This document shows, in pieces, positions 54,720 through 63,522 of a DNA stretch of 64,000 bases; within the stretch, counting starts at the first letter, position 1, and every line of letters begins with the position of its first letter. The DNA is from an uncultured Alkaliphilus sp. (GTDB taxonomy: Bacteria; Bacillota; Clostridia; Peptostreptococcales; Natronincolaceae): NCBI GenBank assembly GCA_938074565.1, contig CALJEQ010000001.1:1-64000 (forward strand). Reading direction: 5' to 3'. Under the pieces are notes generated by a model. That model was given only the letters and a program-made list of their open reading frames with translations. It made no database searches and was not told the origin of the DNA. The position numbers and the translations under genes are program-made.

Positions 54720-54905
54720 AAAAAATGAAATTATTAGTTCTACTTGATTGGCTGTGATGTTTCTCTGACGAATCACCCTAGCATCCTCAGTTTGATCCAT
54801 ATTCTTACCATAAGATTCTATAATAGTTGCTTCTATATTAGTATTCTTTAAAAGCTCAACAGCCTCATTAATTGGATAACCAACTAAATCAGGAATATGT
54901 ATCAA
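54717..54905 (-). CDS. Single-domain PASTA-like small protein
   Basis: A 62-residue protein that is almost exactly one PASTA-type domain: IPDLVGYPINEAVELLKNTN, then a variable segment, and RQRNITANQVELIISFF, matching the pattern [IV]PDxxGxxxxEAxxxLxxxx...VELxVS. PASTA domains normally sit on the outside of the cell on Ser/Thr kinases or PBPs, where they sense muropeptides. This one has no signal peptide or membrane anchor, so it should be cytosolic. The start is TTG, seven bases after GGAGG, which overlaps the frr end. Position between frr and uppS implies cotranscription. I do not know its role. Confidence 0.75.
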   Translation of the reverse strand: MIHIPDLVGYPINEAVELLKNTNIEATIIESYGKNMDQTEDARVIRQRNITANQVELIISFF

Positions 54906-54907
54906 TA

Positions 54908-55465
54908 CTATACCTCCAATAATTCTTTTTCTTTTTTTACTACTAGTTCATCTATTTGCTGAACATACTTATCAGTTAATTTTTGAATCTCATCTTGTGC
55001 TCTCTTTAATTCATCTTCTGTTATTTCCCCATCTTTTTGCGCCTTCTTAATGGATTCATTTCCTTCTCTTCGTTCATTACGAATAGCAATTTTTGCATCT
55101 TCAGCTGTCTTTTTAACAACTTTAGTTAAGTCTTTTCTTCTCTCTTCAGTTAATTGAGGTACATTTAATCTAATAACTTTTCCATCATTAGAAGGATTCA
55201 TACCTAAGTCTGACATTTGAATAGCCTTTTCTATGCTTGTCATTGCAGAACGATCATAAGGTTGAATTAATAGTAATCTTGGTTCAGGTGCAGAAACAGA
55301 AGCTAATTGTTTAACTGGTGTTACTGTTCCATAATAATCTACAGTTAATTTATCCAGCATAGAAGGGTTAGCTCTTCCTGCTCGAATACCACCTAAGTCT
55401 TCTTTAAAAACACTAATTGTCTTCTGCATTTTTTCTTCTATTGCTTTATGAATGTCCAAATACAT
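54908..55465 (-). CDS. frr: Ribosome recycling factor
   Basis: Splits post-termination ribosomes together with EF-G. The 185-residue protein shows ragRAxPxMLDKLxVDYYG as GRANPSMLDKLTVDYYG (about 31-47), the PYDRSAMTSIEKAIQMSDLG block, and a long helical C-terminus with RRxxxK repeats (RNERREGNESIKKAQKDG). Length is typical. It is 18 bases downstream of pyrH. AAAGGAGG precedes the ATG. Confidence 0.97.
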   Translation of the reverse strand: MYLDIHKAIEEKMQKTISVFKEDLGGIRAGRANPSMLDKLTVDYYGTVTPVKQLASVSAPEPRLLLIQPYDRSAMTSIEKAIQMSDLGMNPSNDGKVIRLNVPQLTEERRKDLTKVVKKTAEDAKIAIRNERREGNESIKKAQKDGEITEDELKRAQDEIQKLTDKYVQQIDELVVKKEKELLEV

Positions 55466-55483
55466 ATAATTTCCTCCTTTAAA

Positions 55484-56230
<747 letters not shown>

Positions 56231-56353
56231 CTAAAAATCCTTTTTTTTCTATTATATCCACTATAATTCATAAAATAACAATTAATTGTTTAACCTACTT
56301 AAAATTATTAAGTGACTATTCATAATAAACTATTATCATTGGGCTATTTTAAA

Positions 56354-56374
56354 GGAGAACACACTGTGTTCTCC
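56354..56374 (-). terminator. Terminator after tsf
   Basis: GGAGAACAC-ACT-GTGTTCTCC, perfect 9-bp stem directly after the tsf stop; minus-strand tail TTTAAAATAG is only weakly U-rich. It would lower transcription into pyrH. Confidence 0.7.
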
Positions 56375-56384
56375 CCAATTGTCA

Positions 56385-57035
56385 TTACTGCTGACCAAGT
56401 TGTTTAGCTACTTCTTCAGCAAAGTTTTCTTCTTTCTTCTCAATACCTTCTCCAACTTCAAATCTAACAAATCTTCTAATACTTAGGTTTTCACCAATTT
56501 TTGCAACTTTTTCAGTTAATAATTGTCCAATTGTAACATCCGGATTTTTAACGAAGGTTTGCTCTAATAAACATACTTCTTTGTAATATTTTTCGATTCT
56601 TCCTTCTACCATTTTATCAACAATCTTTTCTGGCTTACCTTCATTTAACGCTTGTTTTCTTAAAATTTCTTTTTCTTTTTCAATTTCATCTTGTGGTACT
56701 TCATCTTTACTTACAAATAAAGGATTAGCTGCTGCAATTTGCATAGCAACATCTTTAACGAAGTCTCTAAACTCTTGATTTTTAGCAACGAAGTCAGTTT
56801 CAGAGTTAACTTCAACTAAAACTCCAATTCTACCACCATGTATGTATGATTCTACAAGACCTTCAGCAGCAACTCTACCTGCTTTTTTAGCTACAGCTGC
56901 CAGTCCTTTTTCTCTTAAAATTTCAACAGCTTTATCCATATTACCTTCAGAATCAGTTAAAGCTTTTTTACAATCCATCATTCCTGCACCAGTTTTTTCT
57001 CTTAATTCTTTTACCATACCTGCTGTTATATTCAT
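56385..57035 (-). CDS. tsf: Translation elongation factor Ts
   Basis: Guanine-nucleotide exchange factor for EF-Tu. The 216-residue protein has the N-terminal [19 protein letters not shown] (with TGAGMMDCK, about 16-24) and the core block [15 protein letters not shown] (about 75-89), then the dimerisation region. The length is that of short EF-Ts forms. Following rpsB by 78 bases with a hairpin in between, it is probably cotranscribed with partial attenuation. Confidence 0.97.
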   Translation of the reverse strand: MNITAGMVKELREKTGAGMMDCKKALTDSEGNMDKAVEILREKGLAAVAKKAGRVAAEGLVESYIHGGRIGVLVEVNSETDFVAKNQEFRDFVKDVAMQIAAANPLFVSKDEVPQDEIEKEKEILRKQALNEGKPEKIVDKMVEGRIEKYYKEVCLLEQTFVKNPDVTIGQLLTEKVAKIGENLSIRRFVRFEVGEGIEKKEENFAEEVAKQLGQQ

Positions 57036-57065
57036 TTGTTTGCCTCCTCATTAAATATTATTAAA

Positions 57066-57102
57066 GGTAAGGGAGCAAGGGAAAATCCCTTATACCCTTA
57101 CC
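57066..57102 (-). promoter_or_regulatory. Double hairpin between rpsB and tsf
   Basis: GGTAAGGG ... CCCTTACC outer arms enclose AAGGG ... CCCTT. There is no strong U-tract on the minus strand, so it is more likely an mRNA processing/stability or partial attenuation structure than a full terminator. Confidence 0.5.
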
Positions 57103-57113
57103 TCGTTTGAAGT

Positions 57114-57812
57114 CTATTCTTCGGTTTGAACTCCTTGCTTACCTTCAATAACAGCGTTTGCCATTGTTGCAGTAAGAAGTTTTACAGCTCTAATTGCATC
57201 ATCATTACCTGGGATTACGTAATCTGCCTCTTCTGGGTCACAATTAGTATCTACAATTGATATTACTGGTATACCTAATTTATGAGCTTCTTTAATGGCA
57301 ATTCTTTCTTTTCTTGGGTCTACTACAAATATAGCCTCAGGAACATCTTTCATATCTTTAATACCACCTAAGAACTTCTCTAGTTTTTCCATCTCATGTC
57401 TAAGTTGGATAACTTCTTTCTTTGGTAGTACATCAAAAGTACCATCTTCTTCCATTTTTTCTAATTGACGTAGACGATCAATTCTGATTTTGATGGTTTT
57501 ATAATTTGTTAACATACCACCTAACCATCTTTGATTTACGTAGAACATACCACATCTTTTTGCTTCTTCTTCAATTGCTTCTTGTGCTTGCTTCTTCGTA
57601 CCAACGAAAAGAATAGTTTTTCCTTCAGCTGCAATTTCCTTCATTACTTGGTAAGCTTCCTCTACCTTTTTAACTGTTTTTTGTAAGTCAATAATGTAGA
57701 TTCCGTTTCTTTCTGTAAAGATGAATTCTGCCATTTTAGGGTTCCATCTTCTTGTTTGATGTCCAAAATGAACACCAGCTTCTAACAATTGTTTCATAGA
57801 AATAACTGACAT
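57114..57812 (-). CDS. rpsB: 30S ribosomal protein S2
   Basis: Small-subunit protein needed for docking S1 and mRNA. The 232-residue protein has [22 protein letters not shown] (parts [18 protein letters not shown]), [18 protein letters not shown] and [20 protein letters not shown], diagnostic for the family. AGGAGG precedes the ATG. The 166-base leader carries a promoter and a long hairpin and is the likely regulatory site. Confidence 0.97.
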   Translation of the reverse strand: MSVISMKQLLEAGVHFGHQTRRWNPKMAEFIFTERNGIYIIDLQKTVKKVEEAYQVMKEIAAEGKTILFVGTKKQAQEAIEEEAKRCGMFYVNQRWLGGMLTNYKTIKIRIDRLRQLEKMEEDGTFDVLPKKEVIQLRHEMEKLEKFLGGIKDMKDVPEAIFVVDPRKERIAIKEAHKLGIPVISIVDTNCDPEEADYVIPGNDDAIRAVKLLTATMANAVIEGKQGVQTEE

Positions 57813-57837
57813 TTTACAACCTCCTTAGTTTTTCCGC

Positions 57838-57894
57838 CATCTTATTCATGTTTATATGGAACCTTATAGGCACTTCCATATAAATCCTAAGATG
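57838..57894 (-). promoter_or_regulatory. Structured rpsB leader hairpin
   Basis: On the minus strand CATCTTA and TAAGATG enclose an 11-bp perfect inner stem, TTTATATGGAA / TTCCATATAAA, with a 12-base loop. It occupies most of the mRNA leader, ends about 26 bases before the S2 start codon, and has no U-tract. An S2-binding autoregulatory element is a reasonable guess. Confidence 0.6.
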
Positions 57895-57916
57895 TGTGTT
57901 TTTTCTCACCTTTTGT

Positions 57917-57945
57917 ATTTTAACATACTGTTTGATGTGAAGCAA
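57917..57945 (-). promoter_or_regulatory. Sigma-A promoter of rpsB
   Basis: TTGCTT - 17 bases - TAAAAT on the minus strand. Transcription should start near 57910, just before the leader hairpin. Confidence 0.6.
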
Positions 57946-57978
57946 CATAAATTTTAAAGAATTTTAAAAGTATATTTT

Positions 57979-58476
57979 TTATCGTTCAGTAAGAATTTGC
58001 AACAATTCCTCTAGACTACTGTTGGTTGGTACTGCCTTTTTACCTGCAATAAATTTCCTAGTATAGTTTTTAGCATATGCCAAATCTACAAATTCAGCAG
58101 TATTACTAATTAATCCTTCTTTATAAAGTAGTTTAGCAATATTATTGGTATTCATTCCGGCTTTTATGGTTATCCATACTGTGGAAGGCTCTTCCTGAGT
58201 AATATCATCTTCCTTTGCCTTCTCTGTTTCTTCCTGTACTTTATTATTTTCAACCATTTTTTCCTGTTGCATACCATCATCTTGGCTTTCTTTTTTTAAC
58301 TCTAAGTCTTTTTTCATGTTTTCAATGGATTTTTCTAAACCAGCTTCCATCACCACTTGTTTAGTATCCACTTCACTATTAATCTGTTTACCATTCCAAA
58401 GAAAATTAAACGAAGCAGTTATAATCATTCCCATCCCTATCCCAATGATTATACTTCGGATACAGACCTTTTTCAA
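57979..58476 (-). CDS. Membrane-anchored protein with MltG/YceG-like N-domain motif
   Basis: About 165 residues from a TTG at 58476 (GAGGTG six bases upstream; the GTG three codons earlier overlaps it). It has a membrane anchor (IIIGIGMGMIITASFNF), a charged Glu/Lys/Gln linker, and a C-terminal segment IKAGMNTNNIAKLLYKEGLIS...F..Y....KFIAGKKAVP (parts IKAGMNTNNIAKLLYKEGLI and KFIAGKKAVP), which resembles the LysM-like subdomain of MltG (IPxGxSxxxIAxxLxxxGxI). The catalytic domain of MltG is absent. It is the last gene of the chemotaxis/flagellar run and precedes rpsB. Function unknown. Confidence 0.65.
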   Translation of the reverse strand: MKKVCIRSIIIGIGMGMIITASFNFLWNGKQINSEVDTKQVVMEAGLEKSIENMKKDLELKKESQDDGMQQEKMVENNKVQEETEKAKEDDITQEEPSTVWITIKAGMNTNNIAKLLYKEGLISNTAEFVDLAYAKNYTRKFIAGKKAVPTNSSLEELLQILTER

Positions 58477-58486
58477 GAATTTCACC

Positions 58487-58939
58487 TCATTTAATTAGTT
58501 TGATAACCATTTCCACTTCTCTTACACTCTTATTTAACGCTTTTGCTATTTCGTCGGGGGACTTTCCGTTATTAAAAAGATTTATAATATCGTCATTCTT
58601 TTTAATAAACATATTATAATTCAGAGATTGGGAGAAATTCTCCCAATTTTCATTATTAGATACACCGACTTCTTCATGGTCATCTTTAGACGTAATAGAG
58701 TTAGTTAGTTTTTGAATGTCTTCTCTAATATCACTGATTTCGTTACTTAACATTTCAATAGTATCGAGGATGTCTGAATAATTGTCGTTTTGTTGATGGT
58801 CTTTATTATAACTGTTTATCCCCATCATAATTTGAGAAGTTAAATCATCATCTACTTTATTGTCTTCCTTCAACAGTAAAACTAAAGTCACTATTATTAT
58901 AACACAACCAATTAAAATAATCGCTATATTAAAGTCCAT
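58487..58939 (-). CDS. DUF6115-like membrane-anchored protein (YlxL-like)
   Basis: A 150-residue protein with one N-terminal membrane segment (FNIAIILIGCVIIIVTLVLLL), a coiled-coil-like middle (SDILDTIEMLSNEISDIRED), and a C-terminal helix-turn-helix-like block IINLFNNGKSPDEIAKALNKSVREVEMVI (parts LFNNGKSPDEIAKALNKS). This C-terminal block matches the DUF6115 type that follows sigD in Firmicute flagellar operons (YlxL in Bacillus). Function unknown; position near sigD and rpsB supports the call. Confidence 0.7.
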   Translation of the reverse strand: MDFNIAIILIGCVIIIVTLVLLLKEDNKVDDDLTSQIMMGINSYNKDHQQNDNYSDILDTIEMLSNEISDIREDIQKLTNSITSKDDHEEVGVSNNENWENFSQSLNYNMFIKKNDDIINLFNNGKSPDEIAKALNKSVREVEMVIKLIK

Positions 58940-58950
58940 ATTACACCTCT

Positions 58951-59283
58951 TTAAATCATGATGTCTATTTTTAAACCTTTATTGTCAAAATTCTTCGGTG
59001 GTAATTTTTCCTTGCTATTATCATTAGCCTCTTGTTTATGGGTGTTATCTGAATCCTCACCATCAGTTCTATCATTAGGGTTTTTATCCTGTTTATTAAT
59101 AATTTTACCCTTAGCTTCTTCAGATTGATTAATTCTTTTAAGATTTTTATCTATTTCAACCTGCTGATGGTGTTGAGCTAATTGGTTAGATTCCTTCACT
59201 CTATTGTGATCGATTTGTTTTGCCTTAGATTCATTAATGGTATTGGCATAAGTGAGGTGAAAGTCTATTGGTTTAATGGACAT
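58951..59283 (-). CDS. Hydrophilic protein of the sigD-rpsB flagellar region
   Basis: A 110-residue, strongly hydrophilic protein rich in Lys, Asn, Gln, Asp and Glu, probably disordered. It starts MSIKPIDFHLTYANTIN and ends GLKIDIMI; short proteins ending in xxIDIxI are common just after the DUF342 gene in clostridial flagellar operons. AGGAGG lies nine bases before the ATG. It has no recognised domain and I cannot give a function. It is separated from its neighbours by 11-12 bases, so it is in the same operon. Confidence 0.65.
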   Translation of the reverse strand: MSIKPIDFHLTYANTINESKAKQIDHNRVKESNQLAQHHQQVEIDKNLKRINQSEEAKGKIINKQDKNPNDRTDGEDSDNTHKQEANDNSKEKLPPKNFDNKGLKIDIMI

Positions 59284-59295
59284 TTCAAACGCCTC

Positions 59296-61137
59296 CTATT
59301 TTTCAAAAGGTCCAATGCTGATTTCTCCCTCTTTCTTTAAAAGAGTACACGTTGATGCCTCATCATAAAAGAACCTTACTGCATTGGATATAACAACCTT
59401 AACTCCTGGGTAAATCTTATCTTCCACATGAATTTTTCCATTAGCAAGATTTTGAATTTTTTCATCAACAAGTTGCAGTTCTTCCATAAGCACTTGAAGT
59501 TTTTCTTTTAAGAATTCATGGGTTTTTACTGACTTAATTAATATTTCTTCTTTACTTTGAGGTAATTGTGCAGACTGTGCTTGCCTACTCAATAAATCAA
59601 TGGTTTTCTTTAAGTTATCACAATTATTTTGAAGTTCAATTACCTCACCCTTAATCTTTTCATACTTATTTCTTTCTTCTGGGTCTACTCCAACCTCTAT
59701 TTTTGTTAACGTTCCCATATGTGAGCCTATAATTTTTGCTCTAATTTCATCCCCCGCTCTGACTTCGCCCCCTACTACTAAAGATTTTTTACCTGCAAGT
59801 GTAATTTTCCCTTTAGCAACGACTTCACTGTGAAGAATAAAATCAGCAGCAATATTCCCTTGACAGTTTATTTTCGCGTTTTCAATATACTTAGCTACCA
59901 AATTGCCTTGACATTGTAAATCAGCACAATTATTCCCTTGAATACCTCTATTTAAAATAATATCTCCTTTAGCTATTAATGTAGCACCTTCTACAACACC
60001 ATTAACTTCAATGTTACCCTCTGCAACAATCTTAAAACCCGACTTAACATTGCCGTTTACCATAACAGTGCCATTAAAAGTAATATTACCCGTGGAGTTG
60101 TCTACATTACCAGGAATTTGATAAATTTCACTGACGGCAATTTTGCCATCATCTGTACGAACTTGCCCATCAATAGCGGCATACAACTTTAGCCCATCTT
60201 CACTTTCAGTTGTATTCTTTCCTTTTTTAAATTTGCTTTCCTTACCTCTTTTTGCAGATACTTCTTTTCCTAGAACATTTATTCCTGGAACTCCCTCACT
60301 GGGGGGGATCACCTCCAGTAACAAATCTCCTTTATTAACATTTTTCACAATATCCAAATGCTTAAAATCCACTGTTCCATCTTCTAATATAACAGGTTTA
60401 TGCTCCTGTGATGTATTAAAATAATATATGATTCGTCCATCTGTCCCATTGATAGGTGCCTTTCCTTTAGCAATTGTCACGAAATGCTCCGTCCATTTAA
60501 CCTTAACTAACCTACCAAGCTGTTGTTCATCTATTCCATAGATAATATTATGGTTGTTTAACTCCTGTCGCAAACTTTCTAAAGTAAAGAGGCTTCCCCC
60601 TTGGGGTTTTGTAATAAGTATACTAACCTCCATCTTATCCTTTGAGAATTGAACCTTTAGTGTGCTATCCACTAAAACTTCGGGCTGAGGGGGTGCAATT
60701 TTATACTCATTACTCTTATCTTGTGTTGCCAGTGAAACCTGTACAAGTTCATAATTTTTAACTTGTTTACTTTTTATATAATCCAATATTTCTTGGGTTA
60801 AATCACCAGTTTCCTTTTCTGAAATCCTTAAATACACGCCATCTTCACGATAATCTAATTGAAAACTACTTTTTCCGCCTTCCATTTCTTGAAGTAAATC
60901 CTTATCTATAACAAATTCTTCTACTTCTTCTTCATATAAATCTATTTCTTCTGATGGTTGGTCTTTTGCTTTTGGTGTTATTTTTAATTTGACATAACCC
61001 TTCTTAAACATAAATCCTTTTTTATCTTCTAAGAGTTCAACATCTACTTCTTCCTTTGTTAAATTAAGTTGTAGTAATCCTTTAACCAATGTGTCATTAT
61101 AGTTTTCACCTTCAAAAACATAAGTTGCATTAGACAT
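59296..61137 (-). CDS. FapA-type DUF342 protein (flagellar-operon associated)
   Basis: Large DUF342/FapA family protein, often found after sigD or in polar-flagellar regions; FapA in Vibrio controls flagellar assembly with PTS input. The 613-residue protein has an N-terminal alpha/beta Jag-like segment, then beta-helix repeats around 330-470 (GNVDNSTGNITFNGTVMVNGNVKSG, described by parts GNVDNSTGNITFNG and VMVNGNVKSG; NIEVNGVVEGATLIAKGDI), and a coiled-coil tail (EVIELQNNCDNLKKTID). I use the ATG at 61137, preceded by AAAGGGGGGG. The start 6 codons earlier overlaps it. Confidence 0.85.
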   Translation of the reverse strand: MSNATYVFEGENYNDTLVKGLLQLNLTKEEVDVELLEDKKGFMFKKGYVKLKITPKAKDQPSEEIDLYEEEVEEFVIDKDLLQEMEGGKSSFQLDYREDGVYLRISEKETGDLTQEILDYIKSKQVKNYELVQVSLATQDKSNEYKIAPPQPEVLVDSTLKVQFSKDKMEVSILITKPQGGSLFTLESLRQELNNHNIIYGIDEQQLGRLVKVKWTEHFVTIAKGKAPINGTDGRIIYYFNTSQEHKPVILEDGTVDFKHLDIVKNVNKGDLLLEVIPPSEGVPGINVLGKEVSAKRGKESKFKKGKNTTESEDGLKLYAAIDGQVRTDDGKIAVSEIYQIPGNVDNSTGNITFNGTVMVNGNVKSGFKIVAEGNIEVNGVVEGATLIAKGDIILNRGIQGNNCADLQCQGNLVAKYIENAKINCQGNIAADFILHSEVVAKGKITLAGKKSLVVGGEVRAGDEIRAKIIGSHMGTLTKIEVGVDPEERNKYEKIKGEVIELQNNCDNLKKTIDLLSRQAQSAQLPQSKEEILIKSVKTHEFLKEKLQVLMEELQLVDEKIQNLANGKIHVEDKIYPGVKVVISNAVRFFYDEASTCTLLKKEGEISIGPFEK

Positions 61138-61176
61138 ACTAACCCCCCCTTTCATTATTTTGCAATAAACTAATCA

Positions 61177-61902
61177 TTACCCAGAAAGCTTTGACTTTAA
61201 TCTAGAAATAGCTTTTGTATGGAGCTGTGAAACCCTTGATTCAGATATATTTAATACGCTACCAATTTCTTTATAGGTCAATTCTTCATAGTAATACAAC
61301 ATAATTACTTGCTTTTCTCTGTCAGGTAGGTTTTCAATACTTGTTTGAAGTGTTTCATAAGATTCTTGAGTACATATTATGCTTTCGGGTAGAGTTTCCT
61401 CTTCACTGTGGAGATTATTAACACTACCCTCCATCAGCTTTTCTTCCAGCGAAACCACATGTAAATTGTTTATTTGCTGTAATACAGACTGGAATTCTGG
61501 TAAAGACATCTCCATTTCTTTAGCAACCTCTTCGTCAGTGGCACTTCTTCCTAAACTATTTTCAAGCTTATGGTAAGCACTATCAACAGCTTTAGATTTT
61601 TGTCTTATAGATCTTGGCACCCAATCCAGGTTCCGTAATTGATCTATAATCGCACCCCTAATACGAATTTGCGCATAAGTTTCAAACTTCACACTTTTTT
61701 CTAATTCAAACTTATCTATAGCATCTATTAATCCAAATATACCATAGCTAATAAGATCATCATATTCTACATTGCTACCATAGGTATTGTATAATCTTCC
61801 TGCCACTATTTTCACTAATTCTACATAATGTTCTATAAGGGCTGCTTTAGCACTAAAATCTTTATTCAGTTTAAGTTTTTGCCATAGATTTAAATGTTCC
61901 AT
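61177..61902 (-). CDS. sigD: RNA polymerase sigma factor SigD/FliA (flagellar, sigma-28)
   Basis: Directs RNA polymerase to late flagellar, chemotaxis and autolysin genes. The 241-residue protein (ATG at 61902 with AGGAGG) has region 2 (YDDLISYGIFGLIDAIDKFE), 2.4 (FETYAQIRIRGAIIDQLRNLDW), and region 4 (LPDREKQVIMLYYYEELTYKEIG then SESRVSQLHTKAISRL). Region 1.1 is absent, as in all sigma-28. The longer reading to 61956 adds 18 codons with no ribosome binding site. It follows cheD in the operon. Confidence 0.95.
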   Translation of the reverse strand: MEHLNLWQKLKLNKDFSAKAALIEHYVELVKIVAGRLYNTYGSNVEYDDLISYGIFGLIDAIDKFELEKSVKFETYAQIRIRGAIIDQLRNLDWVPRSIRQKSKAVDSAYHKLENSLGRSATDEEVAKEMEMSLPEFQSVLQQINNLHVVSLEEKLMEGSVNNLHSEEETLPESIICTQESYETLQTSIENLPDREKQVIMLYYYEELTYKEIGSVLNISESRVSQLHTKAISRLKSKLSG

Positions 61903-61936
61903 AAAGGCCTCCTGGCTTTTATAAATTGTATAATAA

Positions 61937-62425
61937 TTATATCGTCTTAACACCATATCCTATTGTTTTAATGAGTAATTCTCCTGTATAGGAATAGAAC
62001 TCTATCGTTCTTCCATAGTTACCGCCAGTATCCTCAGCAATAATTGGAATTTTTAGACGATTTAAAGTTTCTTTAGTGGCAATGGTGTTGCGATATCCAA
62101 TTTTCATTAGATCACTACCACTATTGCCGAATGAAAACATCTGTGATCCACCAGTAATTTTAGCAGTCATCCTTGACTCACTGGCTCCTTGCTTTACCAT
62201 TTCATTAACTAAAATTTCAATTGCCGTGTCAGCAAATTTGGCTTTATTGGTGTTATTCTTAATTTGACAACTATCTGGTAACATGATATGTGCTAAGCCA
62301 GCAACTTTTCTAATTCTATCATATAAGGCTATTCCTACACAGGACCCTAGACCTAGTGTGGTTAATATATCAGGTTCTTTAACTACTTTTAAATCTGCCA
62401 TTCCCACTTTAATAATCCCTTGCAT
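61937..62425 (-). CDS. cheD: Chemoreceptor glutamine deamidase CheD
   Basis: Deamidates Gln of methyl-accepting chemoreceptors and binds CheC. The 162-residue protein has the catalytic Cys in TLGLGSCVGIALYD and His in LAHIMLPDS, then AKFADTAIEILVNEM and AKITGGSQMF. It starts directly after the cheC stop codon (no spacing), so the two are translationally coupled. Overlap with neighbours is typical of this operon. Confidence 0.96.
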   Translation of the reverse strand: MQGIIKVGMADLKVVKEPDILTTLGLGSCVGIALYDRIRKVAGLAHIMLPDSCQIKNNTNKAKFADTAIEILVNEMVKQGASESRMTAKITGGSQMFSFGNSGSDLMKIGYRNTIATKETLNRLKIPIIAEDTGGNYGRTIEFYSYTGELLIKTIGYGVKTI

Positions 62426-63043
62426 CTACCTATACACTCCTAAACTCTCCAATAATTTTTCAAATGATTCACTATCTGGAATCAAGAAAAAATTACCCTT
62501 AACTTGATAATCTCCTTCTGTTAATATTGTTTCAATAAGAAGTACATTATCGAATGTTTGAGAAAATTGAATAGCAGGTACACTTAATATAGCACCTGCC
62601 ATATCAATACAAAGAGAAGGAATAGATAGTTTCATTTTTAATCCAGTTAAAGCAGATAAAGAAGATATATAAGAACCTGATAATATATTACCTATTTCTT
62701 GTAGGGCAGAGCGGTCCATTTCATCTAAGTCACCAGAGTAATCTTCACGTCCCATAAGCATACTAGTTAATACCTTAGAGGAGGAAATATCTAGAAGAAA
62801 CATAATGTTTCCATCTATATCCCCCTCCACTTGAAAGTAAATACCAGCCACCACCATTTCTTCGCCACCCAAGACAGCTGCAACATCTTCAAAAGACAAT
62901 AGTCTTACATTTGGCACATCCATATCAATTCTTTTTTGAAGCATCTTTGCCAATGCAGAAGCTGCATTACCCGAACCGATGTTACCTATTTCTTTTAAAA
63001 CATCTAGGTACGTATTATTCATATCATCTAATGAAAAGCTCAT
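62426..63043 (-). CDS. cheC: CheY-P phosphatase CheC
   Basis: Dephosphorylates CheY-P, and its activity is raised by CheD. The 205-residue protein has two copies of the phosphatase motif: LKEIGNIGSGNAASALAKML and LQEIGNILSGSYISSLSALTG, each with the Glu-Asn pair. It lies 14 bases after cheW. CheC with CheD and the receptor form the adaptation feedback loop in Firmicutes. Confidence 0.96.
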   Translation of the reverse strand: MSFSLDDMNNTYLDVLKEIGNIGSGNAASALAKMLQKRIDMDVPNVRLLSFEDVAAVLGGEEMVVAGIYFQVEGDIDGNIMFLLDISSSKVLTSMLMGREDYSGDLDEMDRSALQEIGNILSGSYISSLSALTGLKMKLSIPSLCIDMAGAILSVPAIQFSQTFDNVLLIETILTEGDYQVKGNFFLIPDSESFEKLLESLGVYR

Positions 63044-63057
63044 GGGTTTGCACCACC

Positions 63058-63510
63058 TTAATTATTTTCTATCTCAACACCTAGAATTTTATAAATATCC
63101 ACTATAATAATCATTCGTTCATTAACCTTACCTATTCCGTTAATATAGTCATCTTCAAAAGTGTTCACTAAATTTGAAGTTTGATCTATTGATTCACTTT
63201 CAATTGTTAATACTTCTGATGAGCTATCAACTAAAATACCTACAATCATCTCATCAACTGATAAGATAATAATTCTTGATTCGTCGGTTACATTAATTTT
63301 ACTTAATTGAAAACGCTGTCTAAGATCAATTACTGGAACAACTTCACCTCTTAAATTAATAACGCCTGTTAAATAATAAGGTGAATTAGGTATTCTAGTA
63401 ATCTCCGATACTCTTTCTATTGTCTCAACATAATTAATTGGAATACCATAATTTTCTTTTTCTATCCTAAATATTACATATTGATTGTTGTTACCCATAG
63501 ATTTATTCAA
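63058..63510 (-). CDS. cheW: Chemotaxis coupling protein CheW
   Basis: Bridges chemoreceptors and CheA. The ~150-residue protein has two SH3-like subdomains, with the hallmark FRIEKENYGIPINYVETI and the receptor-binding YLTGVINLRGEVVPVIDL (about 46-63). I prefer the TTG at 63510 since AAGGGG lies eight bases upstream; the GTG at 63519 overlaps that site and an ATG follows four codons later. It is directly between cheA and cheC. Confidence 0.93.
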   Translation of the reverse strand: MNKSMGNNNQYVIFRIEKENYGIPINYVETIERVSEITRIPNSPYYLTGVINLRGEVVPVIDLRQRFQLSKINVTDESRIIILSVDEMIVGILVDSSSEVLTIESESIDQTSNLVNTFEDDYINGIGKVNERMIIIVDIYKILGVEIENN

Positions 63511-63522
63511 TTTTCTCACCCC

